Assembly (NCBI RefSeq): GCF_020382885.2
Contig: NC_058496.1
Coordinates: 153,501-217,500 of the forward strand
DNA: 64,000 bases
From: Scatophagus argus
Taxonomy: Eukaryota; Chordata; Actinopteri; Scatophagidae
Direction of reading: 5' to 3'
This document shows, piece by piece, positions 1-11,615 of the stretch (positions are counted from its first letter, which is position 1; the number at the start of each line of letters is the position of its first letter). The translations under genes and the position numbers were made by a program. The notes under the pieces were generated by a model. It searched no databases. It was not told the DNA's origin and saw nothing but the letters and a program-made list of their open reading frames with translations.

Positions 1-50
1 CTGGGAGCAAAGTGTTCTACTGGGGCAATAAGGAACAAGAAGAAGAAGAA

Positions 51-365
51 GAATCACTTTATTGGCAGTATATATACTTTTATACACACACTGAATTTGT
101 CTTCTGCATTTGACCCATCCTTAGTTGAACACACATGCAACACCCAGCAAATTACATGCAGTGAAACACACACAGGAGCAGTGGGCTGCATCAAGCGCCC
201 AGGGAGCAAATTGGGGGTTAAGTGCCTTGCTCAAGGGCACATCAGCCAGCTAATGGAGCATTTATCACATTAATCACTCCACCACACCCAAATTTTTCCT
301 GCCCATCCGGTGGGGGAATCAAACTGGTGACCCTCCGATCACAAGCCACTTCTCCAACCACAACA
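51..365 (-). mobile_element. tRNA-derived SINE, family A, minus orientation
   Basis: Read on the minus strand this copy has a tRNA-like head (box-B-like GGTTTGATTCC-type segment near 320), a body with the phrase 'cccttgagcaaggcactta', and a tail near 55-75 ending in an A-rich (AAG)n run. Three more copies of the family lie at 3409-3608, 19043-19352 and 30515-30822. The tRNA-like head is degenerate, so this is not a tRNA gene. Confidence 0.75.
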
Positions 366-419
366 ATGCCCCCACAACAATGAGGTCCTTGAGACAGGAC
401 GCAGCTTTGTTTTTGAGAG

Positions 420-2160
420 CCTTATCAGTCAATAGAAGGATTTTGAAGTCTATCCTATATCCTACAGGAAGATCTTATTAACTTCTGTCAATACCCTTGC
501 TGCAGCATTCTGGACCAAGTGGAGACTCTTCAGAGAGTTTTCAGAACATCCTGACAAGAGAGAATTACAGTAGTCCAGCCTAGAAGTGATGAATGCATGA
601 ACCAACTTCTCAGTATCACTCTGAGAAAGGATGTTCCTTATTTTAACTATGCTACGAAGGTGAAAGAAGGCAGTCCTGGTGATATGTTTTATATGGGAAC
701 TGAAGACAAGACAAGACAAGACAACTTTATTTGTATAGCCCATTTTTACAAGCAGTTTGTCTCAAAGGGCTTCACATAATCATAGCAATATCCTCTGCCT
801 TTCGACCCTCACATCGACGAAGGAGAATCTCCCAGAAAAACCTTTGACAAGGAAAAAAATGGGAGAAACCTCAGGGTGAGCAACAGAGGAGGGATCCCTT
901 ACCTGTCCTGATCGAAAATGACTCCAAGGTTCCTCACTGCTGTAACAGAGTTACAGGTGATGCCATCCAGGGTGGCGGCCCAACTAGAAAAAGAGTCCCT
1001 AAGATGTATATGTCCAAATACAATAATTTCTGTTTTTCTGAATTAAGTAATAAGAAGTTAGAGGACATCCAGGATGTCCTTAATGTCCTTCAGACAGTTT
1101 TCCAAATTGGTAAGGTGGCTTCTGTCATCTGGTTTTATAGATAAGTATAGCTGTGCATCATCAGCATAGCAATGAAAATTGATAGAGTGCTTCCGGTTAA
1201 TATTCCCTGATGGAAGAGAGTGAAAAGTATCGGCCCTAATACTGAACCCTGGGGTACACCATAAGTAACGTTGCTGTACTCAGAGCTTATGATTAACGTT
1301 AACAAACTGATAAATGTCAGATAGATATGACTCAAATCATTGAAGGGCAGATCCTTTAATCCCAATTTCAGGGTCCAGTCTCTGAAGTAGAATGTTGTGA
1401 TCAATGCAGCACTGAGATCCAGAAGTATGAAGACAAGACCTCTATTTGGATGCTAGGTGAAGGTCGTTAGAAACCCTTTTCAGTGCTGTTTCAGTACTAT
1501 GGTGTTCTCTAAGTTCAGACTGGAAAACTTCGAAAAGGTCGTTAGAGTGGAGATGCCGATGTAGCTACTCTAGGACAAGGTTTTTAAGGATCTTGGAGAT
1601 GTATGAAAGGTTCGATATAGGTCTGTAATTAACTAATACATCTGGGTCAAGGGAAGGCTTCTTTTATAGTGGTTTGATGACAGCCACTTTAAAGGCCTCT
1701 GGTACATAACCTGAGACTAAAGAGAGATTGATCTGGTTCAGTATAGAAATGTTAACTACGGGAAAGACATCCTTAAGCAGTCTAGTTGGGACCGGGTCAA
1801 GTAGTCATGTGGATGACTTGGATGAGGTAATGACTGAAGTGAACTCTGAGAGGTGAATGGGGGAGAAGCGGTCCAAACATATTATAGGTGTGGAGGCTAC
1901 TATAAGAGAAGCTGTATTTGGTGGAGTATTACTGCCAATCCTCACTCTGATGTTCACAATCTTATCAGTGAAGAAAGTTAAGAAACCATCACTGCTGAGA
2001 GTCGGGGGGGGGGGGGGGTGCATGGCTCAACAGCCCTATGGTTTTTAGTTAGCCTGGCTACAGTATTAAAGAGGAATCTAGGATTGTTCTTGTTCCTTTC
2101 TATTAATTGAGTAGTAGGAGTAATATCCCCTTCTGGTGCTACAAAGTTCTTTTTTATAAA
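420..2160 (-). mobile_element. Degenerate LINE fragment, minus strand, with a nested repeat
   Basis: Conceptual minus-strand translation gives pieces in retrotransposon order: a linker region with an FFTDKI-type motif (about 1805-2023), a reverse-transcriptase core with [16 protein letters not shown] (1135-1404), and a C-terminal region with [10 protein letters not shown] and QNAAARVLT (460-690). The pieces lie in different frames with stops, so the copy is dead. A second element is inserted at about 703-900. Clade assignment is uncertain; the C-terminal motifs are typical of common teleost non-LTR elements. Confidence 0.75.
703..900 (-). mobile_element. Nested non-LTR 3' end with (CTTGT)n-type tail, minus
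   Basis: On the minus strand this stretch runs from 'caccctgaggtttctcccattt' through 'ccctttgagacaaactgcttgtaa' to a pentanucleotide tail at 703-722. It matches, in reverse complement, the plus-oriented element at about 59440-59655. It separates the reverse-transcriptase and C-terminal pieces of the surrounding LINE, so it is the younger insertion. Confidence 0.65.
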
Positions 2161-2167
2161 TTAACAA

Positions 2168-2240
2168 ACTGTTTTTCCAGGACAAGTAAATTTCCCCCCC
2201 TTGGGGATCAATAAAGTTCATCTTATCTTATCTTATCTTA
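2168..2240 (+). repeat. LINE-type 3' terminus with (TCTTA)n tail
   Basis: The motif 'aatttcccc...ggggatcaataaagttcatcttatc' followed by a TCTTA repeat is a typical teleost non-LTR 3' end. Related ends occur at 10880-10931 (plus), 22030-22075 (minus), 37765-37815 (plus) and 40250-40300 (minus). Confidence 0.55.
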
Positions 2241-2392
2241 AATAAAATACAGCAAAAGCTGATAAATTATTTTAAAATAATATAAAATAAAAGTACAACA
2301 TGTCATATTTATAGAATAAATAAAAGTTAAATGTAAAAGTGTAATGTAAGTAAAAGTAAAATGAAGTAACTATGTCCTTCTTACCTGTCCAG

Positions 2393-2966
2393 ATGTTGTC
2401 TGAGAGTCACTCAGGTGTGCTGAAGTTGGTTGCAGGCTTCAGTGATTCTCTGCTCAGTTTGCAGAGGGAGACAGAGAGTGTGAGGCAACTCACCAGTGAC
2501 CTGCAGAAAGACGACAAGCACACAGGTAACACACCTCAGCAAACAGGTAACACCCCAGCACACAGGTAACACACCTCAGCACACAGGTAACACACCTCAG
2601 CAAACAGGTAACACCCCAGCACACAGGTAACACACCTCAGCACACAGGTAACACTCTCTGATTTAGTGTTAATGTGTTGAGAAGCATCTTTCCCCACCAC
2701 TGAGATAACTTCCTGGATTAACGTTCTTAAGACAAAGCTAACCAAAATGTGAGCGGGTGTGCCTTCATTGGCTGGGCTGTAGGGCTGTGTGAGACGCCTG
2801 TCCACCTCCTGTCCAAACCACATCACTGTCTCTCTCTTTTCTCTGATCAGAGCACAAAGTCCAGTTTGTGAATGTCTGTGCAGCACTGACATTCACTTTA
2901 ATTACAAGTATTCTCTGTGTATTCTCGATATTATTGAAATTACGTTGCTTTATATTACTAAGATAG
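2393..2966 (+). CDS. Unidentified small tail-anchored protein, two exons (possibly only its 3' end)
   Basis: Exons 2393-2525 and 2851-2966. Exon 1 follows a CAG acceptor, opens with ATG and ends in phase 1 at CACACAG/GTAACA. Exon 2 begins after CTGATCAG/ and continues in phase to TAG at 2964-2966. The joined product is 82 residues: an amphipathic, probably helical N-terminal half (motif LQRETESVRQLTSDLQ) and one strongly hydrophobic C-terminal segment of about 22 residues, followed by KLRCF and a short tail. This is the layout of a tail-anchored membrane protein. I do not recognise the family. Upstream exons could exist to the left of 2360, where retroelements dominate, so the ATG at 2393 may be internal. 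The two matching splice phases and the membrane segment are the only support. Confidence 0.4.
2517..2652 (+). repeat. Minisatellite built on a splice-donor sequence
   Basis: About seven imperfect copies of a 17-21 bp unit of the form CACACAGGTAACACACCTCAG. The first unit contains the exon 2393-2525 donor (CACACAG/GTAACA), and each later unit repeats a CAG/GTAAC donor-like core. Confidence 0.8.
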
Positions 2967-3128
2967 ACCTTTTGTATTTGTCTTTCCTGATTTTCTTCTG
3001 ATAACGCTTACCTCCCAGTGAATACAAACATTGCACCTGTAATCTGGATGTAAAGACACACACAGCAACATTCACACCAGTCAGACCAGCCAACCTATGA
3101 CATCTGTTAACTTTTTTTCAAATTTTAC

Positions 3129-3725
3129 ATGAATGGGGTATTTCTTAGGATTTATTTTCTATTTCTTCTGTCTGTCTATCTGTCTGGATGTGGCGTGTCC
3201 TCAGCTGTCAGACCCAGAGACTGTAGTGATATCCTGGCGGCTGGCAGTTCAGAGGATGGAGTTTACTCCGTGTTTCCGACTCATGACCCTGATGGCTTCA
3301 TGGTTTACTGTGACATGACCACTGATGGAGGAGGCTGGACGGTGTGTAACGCGCACAGACTGCAGCAACATCGTCAACATCAGATTAAGTGCACTGTGTG
3401 AAGATGATGTTAAGAAGAAGAAGAATCAACTTTTATTGGCAGTATATACATTTTTACATACTCAAATACTGAATTTTACTACTGCATTTATCCCATCCTT
3501 AGTTGAACACACACATGCAACACCCGGCAAATTACATGCAGTGAAACACACACAGGAGCAGTGGGCAGCATCAAGCACCCGGGGAGCATATTGGGGGGTT
3601 AAGTGCCTGTCTCATTTGTGGTGATCTTTTTTCTGTTTCAATGCATTTTATTTAACAAAGAGCACAAAATGGCTGATGACAGGAAGTCAGACATTAGACC
3701 TGACTTTCGAAGGACAGGCCTGACG

Positions 3726-3759
<34 letters not shown>

Positions 3760-4838
3760 CAGGTGATCCAGAGGAGGGAGGACGGCTCTGTGAATTTTTT
3801 CCGAGGCTGGGAAGCGTACAGAGATGGTTTTGGAAAAACTACAGGGGAGCACTGGCTAGGTCTGACACAAAAACACACACACAAACACAGAGGCTACCAG
3901 CACACTGTAGAAGATCGTAGGGTCCTGGAGAATATTCCAGGAGGATTTGGAAAAGTACAAGGGGTTCCTGTTGCAGTTGTGGGCTCACAGAAAAGTTTGT
4001 CCCACAACAAAGCTTGAACATCTTTTGACAGCTGTTAGTAGATCGAAGACTCAGACACCAGATGGATCTTTGCCATTTGTTTCATCTCAGACAAAAGATT
4101 TATAAAAGAAAGAGTCACCCTCATTACTCAAGTTTTTCGATGTACAAAGGCTAAGCACAGAGTATAAACATGCTGCATGCTCCCAGCAGCACTACAGGCG
4201 TAGCCTTTCCAGCTTCAGCTTGTAGTAAAGGGTACATGTGGTGACTGGGACCTGTTCCTATGGAGTTGAACCGCCACTCTCTCTCTCTCTCTCTCTCCCT
4301 GTCTGTCTCTCAGGTCTCCAGAGGATCTACTCTCTCACCAGGACAGGTGGTCATGAGTTACGGATAGACATGGCCGACTTCGATAATGCCACAGCATTTG
4401 CTCGTTACGCTGATTTCTCTGTTGGTCGAGACTCTGTGAACCCAGAAGAGGATGGGTACCCACTGAGTGTAGACCAGTACTCTGGAACCGCAGGTACCAA
4501 TATTAATGCCATGCTGTGCTGGTGCACAAATATACAGCATTACACAGTACCAAGAGGTGTCTGTCTGTTCTCTAGGTGACTCCCTTCTGAAGCACTCTGG
4601 AATGCAGTTCACCACCAAAGATCGGGACCAAGACCAGTCAGAGAACAACTGTGCAGTATACTACCAGGGGGCATGGTGGTACCGTAACTGCCACACGTCA
4701 AACCTGAATGGGCAGTACTTGAAAGGAGGCCATGCCTCCTACGCTGATGGTGTGGAGTGGTCCAGCTGGACGGGCTGGCAGTACTCACTCAGGTTCACTG
4801 AGATGAAGATACGACCTAATATGAAACCATATTCCTGA
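3129..4838 (+). CDS. mfap4: Microfibril-associated glycoprotein 4-like protein (secreted fibrinogen-domain lectin)
   Basis: Four exons: 3129-3341, 3763-3859, 4314-4493, 4576-4838. They sum to 753 nt and encode 250 aa, the usual MFAP4-like length. The first 26 or so residues are a hydrophobic signal peptide ([20 protein letters not shown]). The rest is one fibrinogen C-terminal domain: RPRDCSDI and DGVYSVFP near the start, [19 protein letters not shown] at the exon 1/2 junction, [13 protein letters not shown], then GEHWLGL. The last exon has [22 protein letters not shown], and the C-terminal IRP motif. Relatives are extracellular, oligomeric, calcium-dependent glycan or matrix binders, and fish carry many tandem copies with proposed innate-immune roles. 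Intron 1 holds a truncated SINE and a (GT)n tract next to the acceptor. Assignment to the family is firm; one-to-one orthology with human MFAP4 is not. Confidence 0.88.
3409..3608 (-). mobile_element. SINE family A, truncated copy in mfap4-like intron 1
   Basis: Matches bases of the 51-365 copy from its (AAG)n tail to the 'ggttaagtgcc' body segment. The tRNA-like head is missing, so the copy is 5' truncated. Confidence 0.7.
3725..3759 (+). repeat. (GT)n microsatellite at a splice acceptor
   Basis: A GT dinucleotide run of about 17 units ends only three bases before the exon 2 start of the mfap4-like gene (CAG at 3760-3762). It replaces the usual polypyrimidine tract. Confidence 0.9.
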
Positions 4839-5930
4839 TCATCTGATATTAAATCTGATCCTGACCTTTAACCCTTTCTATTAAAGTATCATGCAAGCTT
4901 GCTACCTAGCTCAGTATCATGACAGTTCAAGAACTTAGTGATGAAATTTTGGTCTTTGGATTCATCTACATGGGAATGAATTGTTTTTAAAATGGTTCTA
5001 AATTGTTTTGTTTTTTTTGTTTTTTGTTACACAACTTAAAATGGGAAAATTCATGTTCACATGCACAGATCCTAAAGTTTAAAAGTCGGTATTTGATGAA
5101 CTAATTTTTTTTCACATATAACTAAAAATCAAGATTTTCCCTAACCTCAAAGTGAATCCTGCATATTGAATTTTGTGCGTGTTCTACAAAATGAAAATAT
5201 CTTTTCTTCACCTTAACCATACTTTAGTGATGTAAAGCTAACCATAAAAGAGATGCAAACCCTGGATTCTGGTGTGATGGTTCTGGACTTTGTACAGCAT
5301 GGTTTTTAAAAGTGCTTCATTCAAAGAAACATGGCATGAAAGAGTCAAGACAGTCAAGTGTCAGTGTAGTCAAATCCTGTAGGTTTTATTTTCTGACTAT
5401 TTTACAAATTGCTGTAATTTATACTAACAATACCTCGGACCCACTCCTGTTATCCTAAACACGGAGCTCTGACCTTTGACCCCTGACCAGTTCTGTCAGC
5501 TGTCTGTTTGTGTTTTATAACATGTGACAATTTGTTCTTAAAGAATCAAATCAAATCAGTTGTTTATTCTCAGTGTGTGCTCTGATATTGATGATGTCAG
5601 TGTCGATGTGAATGTAGAGCTGATGGTTGATTAAAGAGTTTCTGACTGAACTTAAGCTTCGCCCTTATCTTCTGAGCAGTGTGTGATCTCACATGGAGGA
5701 TAAAAGTGGAAATCCTTCACGCTGTTTGAAAGAGCTTTACATCATTCTGTTACCATTCAGTTTTATGAACCAAACCTTGTTCCTGTATTATGGGGAGATT
5801 GATAATGAAATATGATAAACAAATTAAATGTGTATATAAATTATGTGTGTGAAAATGTCTGACAAAACAGTGTCTTTTTGTTCACTTGTCTTTGAACTGA
5901 ATGGTTGTCCACATGAAATGCCGCAGGTCA
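4839..5930 (+). other. 3' flank of the mfap4-like gene, no further coding sequence seen
   Basis: AT-rich sequence without a credible exon. Possible polyadenylation hexamers ATTAAA occur at about 4880 and 5631; I cannot tell which is used. Confidence 0.45.
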
Positions 5931-6071
5931 GTCCAACGTGCTTGCAGTTTCGTCGATGAAATCTGAGAAAAGGTGAACGGAGTTTTGCAGCGCGGTCCTT
6001 CCTGGTGGTGAGGTGATGACGATGATTATGACGGCGGTGATGATGAAGCTTATGTAAACCGCCTCCTTTGA

Positions 6072-6288
6072 TTCGCGGGAAAAGTGAAAAAATGGCGACG
6101 GTCGAAGTTTGAAGTTTAGCGCCACGAAAACGGAGTCAGAGAGAGACAGGACGGAGACAGAAAGACACGGATACACGGACTGCCTGTCTGTCCCGGTGGA
6201 GTCCAAACTGTCTGTCCAAACTGTTGGAGTAATACCTGCCCGTCTGTGTGTCTGTGGTTCGGGGGCAAGTGGAGACAGACCGGATCAG
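6072..6288 (+). promoter_or_regulatory. Putative phf19 promoter with E2F-like site and non-coding exon 1
   Basis: GC-richer sequence lies between the mfap4-like 3' flank and the first phf19 coding exon. TTCGCGGGAAA at 6072-6082 fits the E2F consensus. A likely untranslated first exon ends at a good donor, GGATCAG/GTAGGA, at 6288. The upstream limit of transcription is not visible. Regulation by E2F would fit the proliferation-linked expression of Polycomb-like genes, but that is inference. Confidence 0.4.
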
Positions 6289-7335
6289 GTAGGACCGCTC
6301 CGTTTTCTGTCTTCTTCTGCTGGGTTTAACGCTCTCTGAACCCGGGTCTGAGCCTGCAGTTTATTCGGAGAAGTCGGTATGAAAATGGATTGTAGACCAG
6401 TTTGTCCGGTGAACTGCAGGCTAGTGGGAGTAACGGCAGATAACGGAGGGTTACACACCGTTATAACGGCTCAGTTACCGGAGCCGTTAGACGGACGATA
6501 ACCGTGTGTGTGTGTGTGTGTGTGAAATAGAGAGAGAGAGAGGTGCTGTGTTCAGTGTATTAACTAACGAGTTAACAAGAGGTAACCCAGGTTAGTGATC
6601 TGCTTCTTTCCAAGTTAAGTGTCTGTGACCGGGGCCAGGCTGGGCGGGGAGTTAACGGTAGTCAGTGTGCGGTTAGCGGGTTGGTCAGTTAAACGGTATG
6701 TGTGTCTCGGTTCTATATGTTGCACTGCGCATGCTCCGGTCTGTCAAAATCCCCCTGGCAGTCCAGGAATGAATCACAACGTCAAACTGTCTGTCTGCCT
6801 GTCTCTAGGTGTGTGAACTGATTTCAGCAGGGAGACCGGCAGACCCTGGACTAGTGGTCTGTCCTCAGATGAAGATGCTTTCACGACTTACAAACAATTC
6901 TTGATGTGTGACCCTTACAGACTGAGTTTCATGTGTGAAATGCAATCATATCGTCATGGTTTACTTGGTGTTAGATTTAGTTCAGTTGCTCATGTGGTTG
7001 CAGGATTACCCATTTGCTTGGTAGCAGTCAGTGAATCGCTTCATGGGGATTTAACAGACACGACCTCATCATGTGGGCTTATGGGAAAAGTGTGCATCAC
7101 ATGCCACTGTTGTAATTACGCTGACTATTAGAATGCAGCAGCTGCTAGCAGCATTTATAGTACATGAACTAATTAATCAGCTGCTGAAATAAAATGATTG
7201 GTTGTTAGTGATAACTGATTCAGTGTCAGACTGATTGGAGCTGATTGGACCATTATATAAGACACAATACTGAATTTCCCATTCAGTCATTAAAGTGTTT
7301 ATCTATCTGTTGACACCTGTTTGTCTTTCTGCAGG

Positions 7336-7512
7336 ATGTTTGAGGACCTTATTGAAGCATTCTGTGGTCTGGAGCCTCAGGTGTCAATGGGGGGTGGGCC
7401 ATGTCAAGGGGGACGGGGTCTGGAGGAGGGGGAGGAGTCTAGTCTCAGTGTTGGACAGTTTGTCCTCTGTCACTGGTCAGATGGACTGTACTACCTGGGC
7501 AAGATACAGAGG

Positions 7513-7549
<37 letters not shown>

Positions 7550-9047
7550 AGTGTTTTCTAAATGGTTGGTGTAAACTTCGTGTGATTTTTACACAGTTGA
7601 GCCCTCCAAAACAGAGCTGCTTTGTAACGTTCGAGGACAACTCCAAGTTCTGGGTCCTCTGGAAGGACATCCAGCACGGTCAGAGACCCAAAAATTACTT
7701 TAAATGTGTCTCACTATCATGCTGTTTCTGTCAGTCACAATCTTTCATCCAATCACTTTGCAGCCGGAGTGCCGGGGGAGGAGCCTCGCTGCTCTGTGTG
7801 TCGGGGGGTGGAGCCAAGCTCTGACAGCAAATTAAACCAAAACAACCAGATCCTCATCTGTGGGAAGTGTGGCATTGGTGAGTGAGACAGGCAGCTGAAG
7901 ACCCGTTTCATGTTTTTTGATGTTACGTAGTGTTGAATATCAGCTGAGGCTGTGGACGTGTAGTCGAAGTAATCACATAGCACATATTGTGCTTCTCTAA
8001 CGATGATGTGGGAAGCAGTGAATGAAGAAAGAAGTTGAATTCTGGTGGCTTAAACGTCAGCATCGATGTAACACTAAAGCTTCTGTGGCCTCAGCTTTTG
8101 TCTGCCAGTTCATCCTTAAATCTCCTGCCTGTCTCTCTGTGTCAGCCATAGGATTCACTGCTCACCTGTGCAGGTGATTCCTCCTCTTGCCCGGCTGGGA
8201 TTGGCTCCCATCGCCCATGCCCCTTTAAATAATGAGCAGGTTTAACTGATGGATGGAAATCATTTTGTGATGATGACAAGAAAGATTGTTTAATCTGAAG
8301 TTTCCTGCCAGACATAAAAGACGAGACTTTATCTTATCCATGTGTTTTATTGAATAATATTTATGCCTGCCTGTCTGTCTTTCACCTCTTTGTCAGGTTT
8401 CCACCAGCAGTGTCATGTTCCTCCAGTGGAGGGCAGCATCAGTCTCAGTCCGTGGTTCTGTAGACGTTGTGTCTTCGCTCTGGCTGTCAGGGTATTAATA
8501 CACACGCACACACACACACTCTCCTGCTTTCCTGCTGCTGTGTCACATTAAAAGACTTCCACAGACATGTCAGAGGGGTGGAATCAGGAGCTGTGGACAG
8601 AGGATGGGTTTGAAACAAACAAAAACAACAACACTGATGGGTTGTGCTGAGAGAACCACGTTTTAGTGTAAATATAGAGAAAACCTGTCACGTTCAGAGT
8701 CTCCTCTGAAGACATTCAGATTAATGGAACAAGAGCAGAGAGAGAAGTTCAAAGACCACCTGACAATCGCCTCAAGACTAATTCAGTGAGGAAGGGTTTT
8801 CTGACTCACTTTCTGTCTGTGTGTCCTCTGACAGAAAGGGGGCGCTCTGAAGAAAGGTCCGATAGCCAAAGCTCTGTCAGCCATGAAGCAGGTGTTACCC
8901 TACGACCTGGACTCTCTGGACTGGGACTCCCAACATCGGACCAATCAGCAGCAGTGTTATTGTTACTGTGGAGGCCCCGGAGAGTAAGGGCGACCAATCA
9001 GGGACGTACACGGTGACAACATTACATCGCTGCTGATTACCTGATGA

Positions 9048-9080
<33 letters not shown>

Positions 9081-11615
9081 GTGGTACCTGAAGATGCTGC
9101 AGTGTTTCAGGTGTCAGCAGTGGTTTCATGAAGCCTGCACTCAGTGTCTGCAGGAGTCCATGATGTTTGGCGACAGGTGAATCTCCTGCTCCTCCTCTGC
9201 TCCACACAGGAAGTTTGGCACAGGAAATGTGGTTGATTTTCAAAGTAAAACTGCCTGTGTAGACTCCAACCACACAGCACATCCAGTCAAACAAAAAAGA
9301 AACCTTTTACCCACGTAAATTTACTCATGTCAGAAGCAAACAATGAAGGAAAATTGACCAAATGGACTAAATCTGATCACGTCATCTCAGCTAGAACACA
9401 GTGCAGCTTCAGCTGGCAGGGACTCCTCGTTCCTCCTCTTTGCTCCTGTTTATTTTCCTCTATGTACTGAGACAGTGTTTTCATCTTAACTCCTCCTCCT
9501 CAGGTTCTACCTCTTCCTGTGCTCTGCGTGTAATAAAGGGTCAGAGTACGTCCGTCGTCTGTCTCTGAGGTGGGTCGATCTGGTTCATCTGGTCCTCTAC
9601 AACCTGTCGGTCAGCAGCAAGAAGAAATACTTTGAGCTGGACGAGATCCTTGCCTTCGTCTCCGAGAACTGGGAACATTTACAGCTTGGGAAGGTACCAG
9701 ACTGGACCAAACTAGACCTGGTCCACTCTGGACCAAACTAGACCTGAACCAGACTGGACTAAATTAGATCTGGACCAGACTGGACCAAACTAGACCTGAA
9801 CCAGACTAGCAGACACTGGATGGAGCCTGATGGTTTTAAGTAGTTTGTTTTGTGTCTTGTCCAGCTGTCCAACACTCCACCCTCAGAGAGAGGACAGCAT
9901 CTGCTGGACGCCCTGAATAAATACAAGAGCAAGTAAGAAACACACACAACACATCACCTCAACGGTTCAGTGCATTTGGATCATCACTGACCGTGTGAGT
10001 GTGTTTAGGTTTCTGTGTGGGAAGGAGATTAAGAAGAGGAAGTGCATCTTCCGTCTGAGGACTCGAGTCCCTCCACACCCCCCCTCCAAGCTCTTTCCTG
10101 AGCGTGCTCAGAGCGATGGCGGACGGGGCCGTAAGAAAGGCGTGGTCAGGAGCAGGTATGTCTCATCACATGGTGTCTGATGGTCACTTCAGTCTGTCGT
10201 CTTCAGCAAGTGTGTGACCATCATCATCATCGTATCACATGACAGCAGCAGCTGAGTCTCTCTGTGAACAGCATGAACAAAATGATGTGTGTCTGTCTGT
10301 CTGTCTGGTTACATTTACACAGTGTTTCAACTGAGCGCAAGAAGAGGAAGTCCAAGTGGCTGCTGGAAGATGCCATTCCTAACGTAAGACTTTGTTTGTT
10401 TCCTCAACAGTCCACAGTGTCAGGACTAAACAGACTAATGTGTTATTACTGTGTGTGTGTAGAACGAGTTGTCCTGCAGTTGGACCTCCAACCACCACAT
10501 GGCCAACATCTTTGACTTCACCCTGGATGAACTGCAGAGCCTGAAGAGGTGAGACTGATCAGCTGACCACCCATCAGTTTTCAGACTGTCGTCACGTGTC
10601 CTACCTTCTGCTCTCCCCTCTCAGCAGTTCCAGCAGGACAGTCAGCATTGATCAGGACTCCACTGATGCCTCCACTTCCGGTTCGGCCACAACCAGCGCC
10701 TCCTATCACTTCAGGTAATCTGTCCTCCATCTTTGTCCTCCTCTTCTTCGTCAGCTCGTGTTTGCAGTGACAGTTGTGTGCTGCTTCTGGAATCTGACAG
10801 AAGATAGCTAAATTGTTTGTAAATTGTTTATTATTGATCCCTAACTGGGTTTTTTTTCACTATCCACTCGCTGCTGTAGCAAGGTGAATTTCCCCATTGT
10901 GGGACAATAAAGGAAATCTTATCTTATCTTAAGGCATGAGATGCACATACAGTTAACTTTACCTGCTCAGAACCTGAAGAAGTGAAGTGCGGGCCCTTTA
11001 TTCTGACATACACCTGATGAGATAATCCACAGCTGCTGTCCTCTTTGACCCCTGCTCATGCAGTTTAAAAATGTAAACTACAACAGTCACATCTGTATCC
11101 AGACTTCTCCCACCTCACGACGTCCTTTGGCCTACACTGTGCTTCAAATCCCAGAGCAACAAAGAATTTCAAACTCTTCAGTTATGTTGGATGAGTGGGT
11201 GATCTGTGGAATGTGTGCTCCTCTCAGCCTTGTACTGTTTAAAGTGTGACCTTTGACCTCTGCCATCAGGAGGAGGGTCGGCAGCAGGAAGAGGAAGCTG
11301 CCTAGCAACAGTTACAGCCAGTGGGCCAATCGCAGTGAAGCTGGAGAGGAACTGGGAGGGGAGGAGCCTTCTGGGATGCTGGAGGACCAAGACACTCCAA
11401 ACCACACTCACTTGACAACAGACTCCTCCCATTTCCTGTCAGACCCTTCACAGCTTCCCTCTGACTCCTCCCACCTTCACTCCTCAATCTCCTCATACTT
11501 TGGAGTGGCGGGCAGACTGACCAATGGGGAGAGGTACCAGGTGTTGGCTCGACGTGTCACTCCTCAGGGGACGGTCCAGTATCTGTTAGAGTGGGAGGGG
11601 ACAGCTCCTTATTAG
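7336..11615 (+). CDS. phf19: PHD finger protein 19 (Polycomb-like 3), PRC2 accessory subunit
   Basis: Thirteen coding exons: 7336-7512, 7597-7678, 7764-7877, 8397-8491, 8835-8983, 9081-9176, 9504-9693, 9865-9932, 10009-10155, 10323-10383, 10463-10548, 10625-10714, 11270-11615. They join in phase to 566 aa (human about 580). A Tudor domain lies at about residues 38-87 with the expected aromatic cage (W47, Y53, F71, F77), which reads H3K36me3. Then come two PHD fingers (from about 90 and 185), the winged-helix EH region with [16 protein letters not shown], the KIKK/KKRK basic patch ([14 protein letters not shown]), and the C-terminal MTF2-type domain ending [13 protein letters not shown]. The nuclear protein targets PRC2 to unmethylated CpG islands. 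[21 protein letters not shown] and the C terminus fit PHF19 better than PHF1 or MTF2, and synteny with dab2ip and gsn agrees. A poly(A) signal candidate AATAAA lies at 11832. Confidence 0.93.
9694..9806 (+). repeat. Minisatellite in phf19 intron 7
   Basis: Four to five imperfect copies of a unit like 'ccagactggaccaaactaga', 16-24 bp long, begin directly after the exon 7 donor (AAG/GTACCAG). Confidence 0.75.
10880..10931 (+). repeat. LINE-type 3' terminus with (TCTTA)n tail
   Basis: 'aatttccccattgtgggaca' followed by 'ataaaggaaatcttatctta' in phf19 intron 12. It is an isolated 3' end with no coding part left. Confidence 0.55.
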
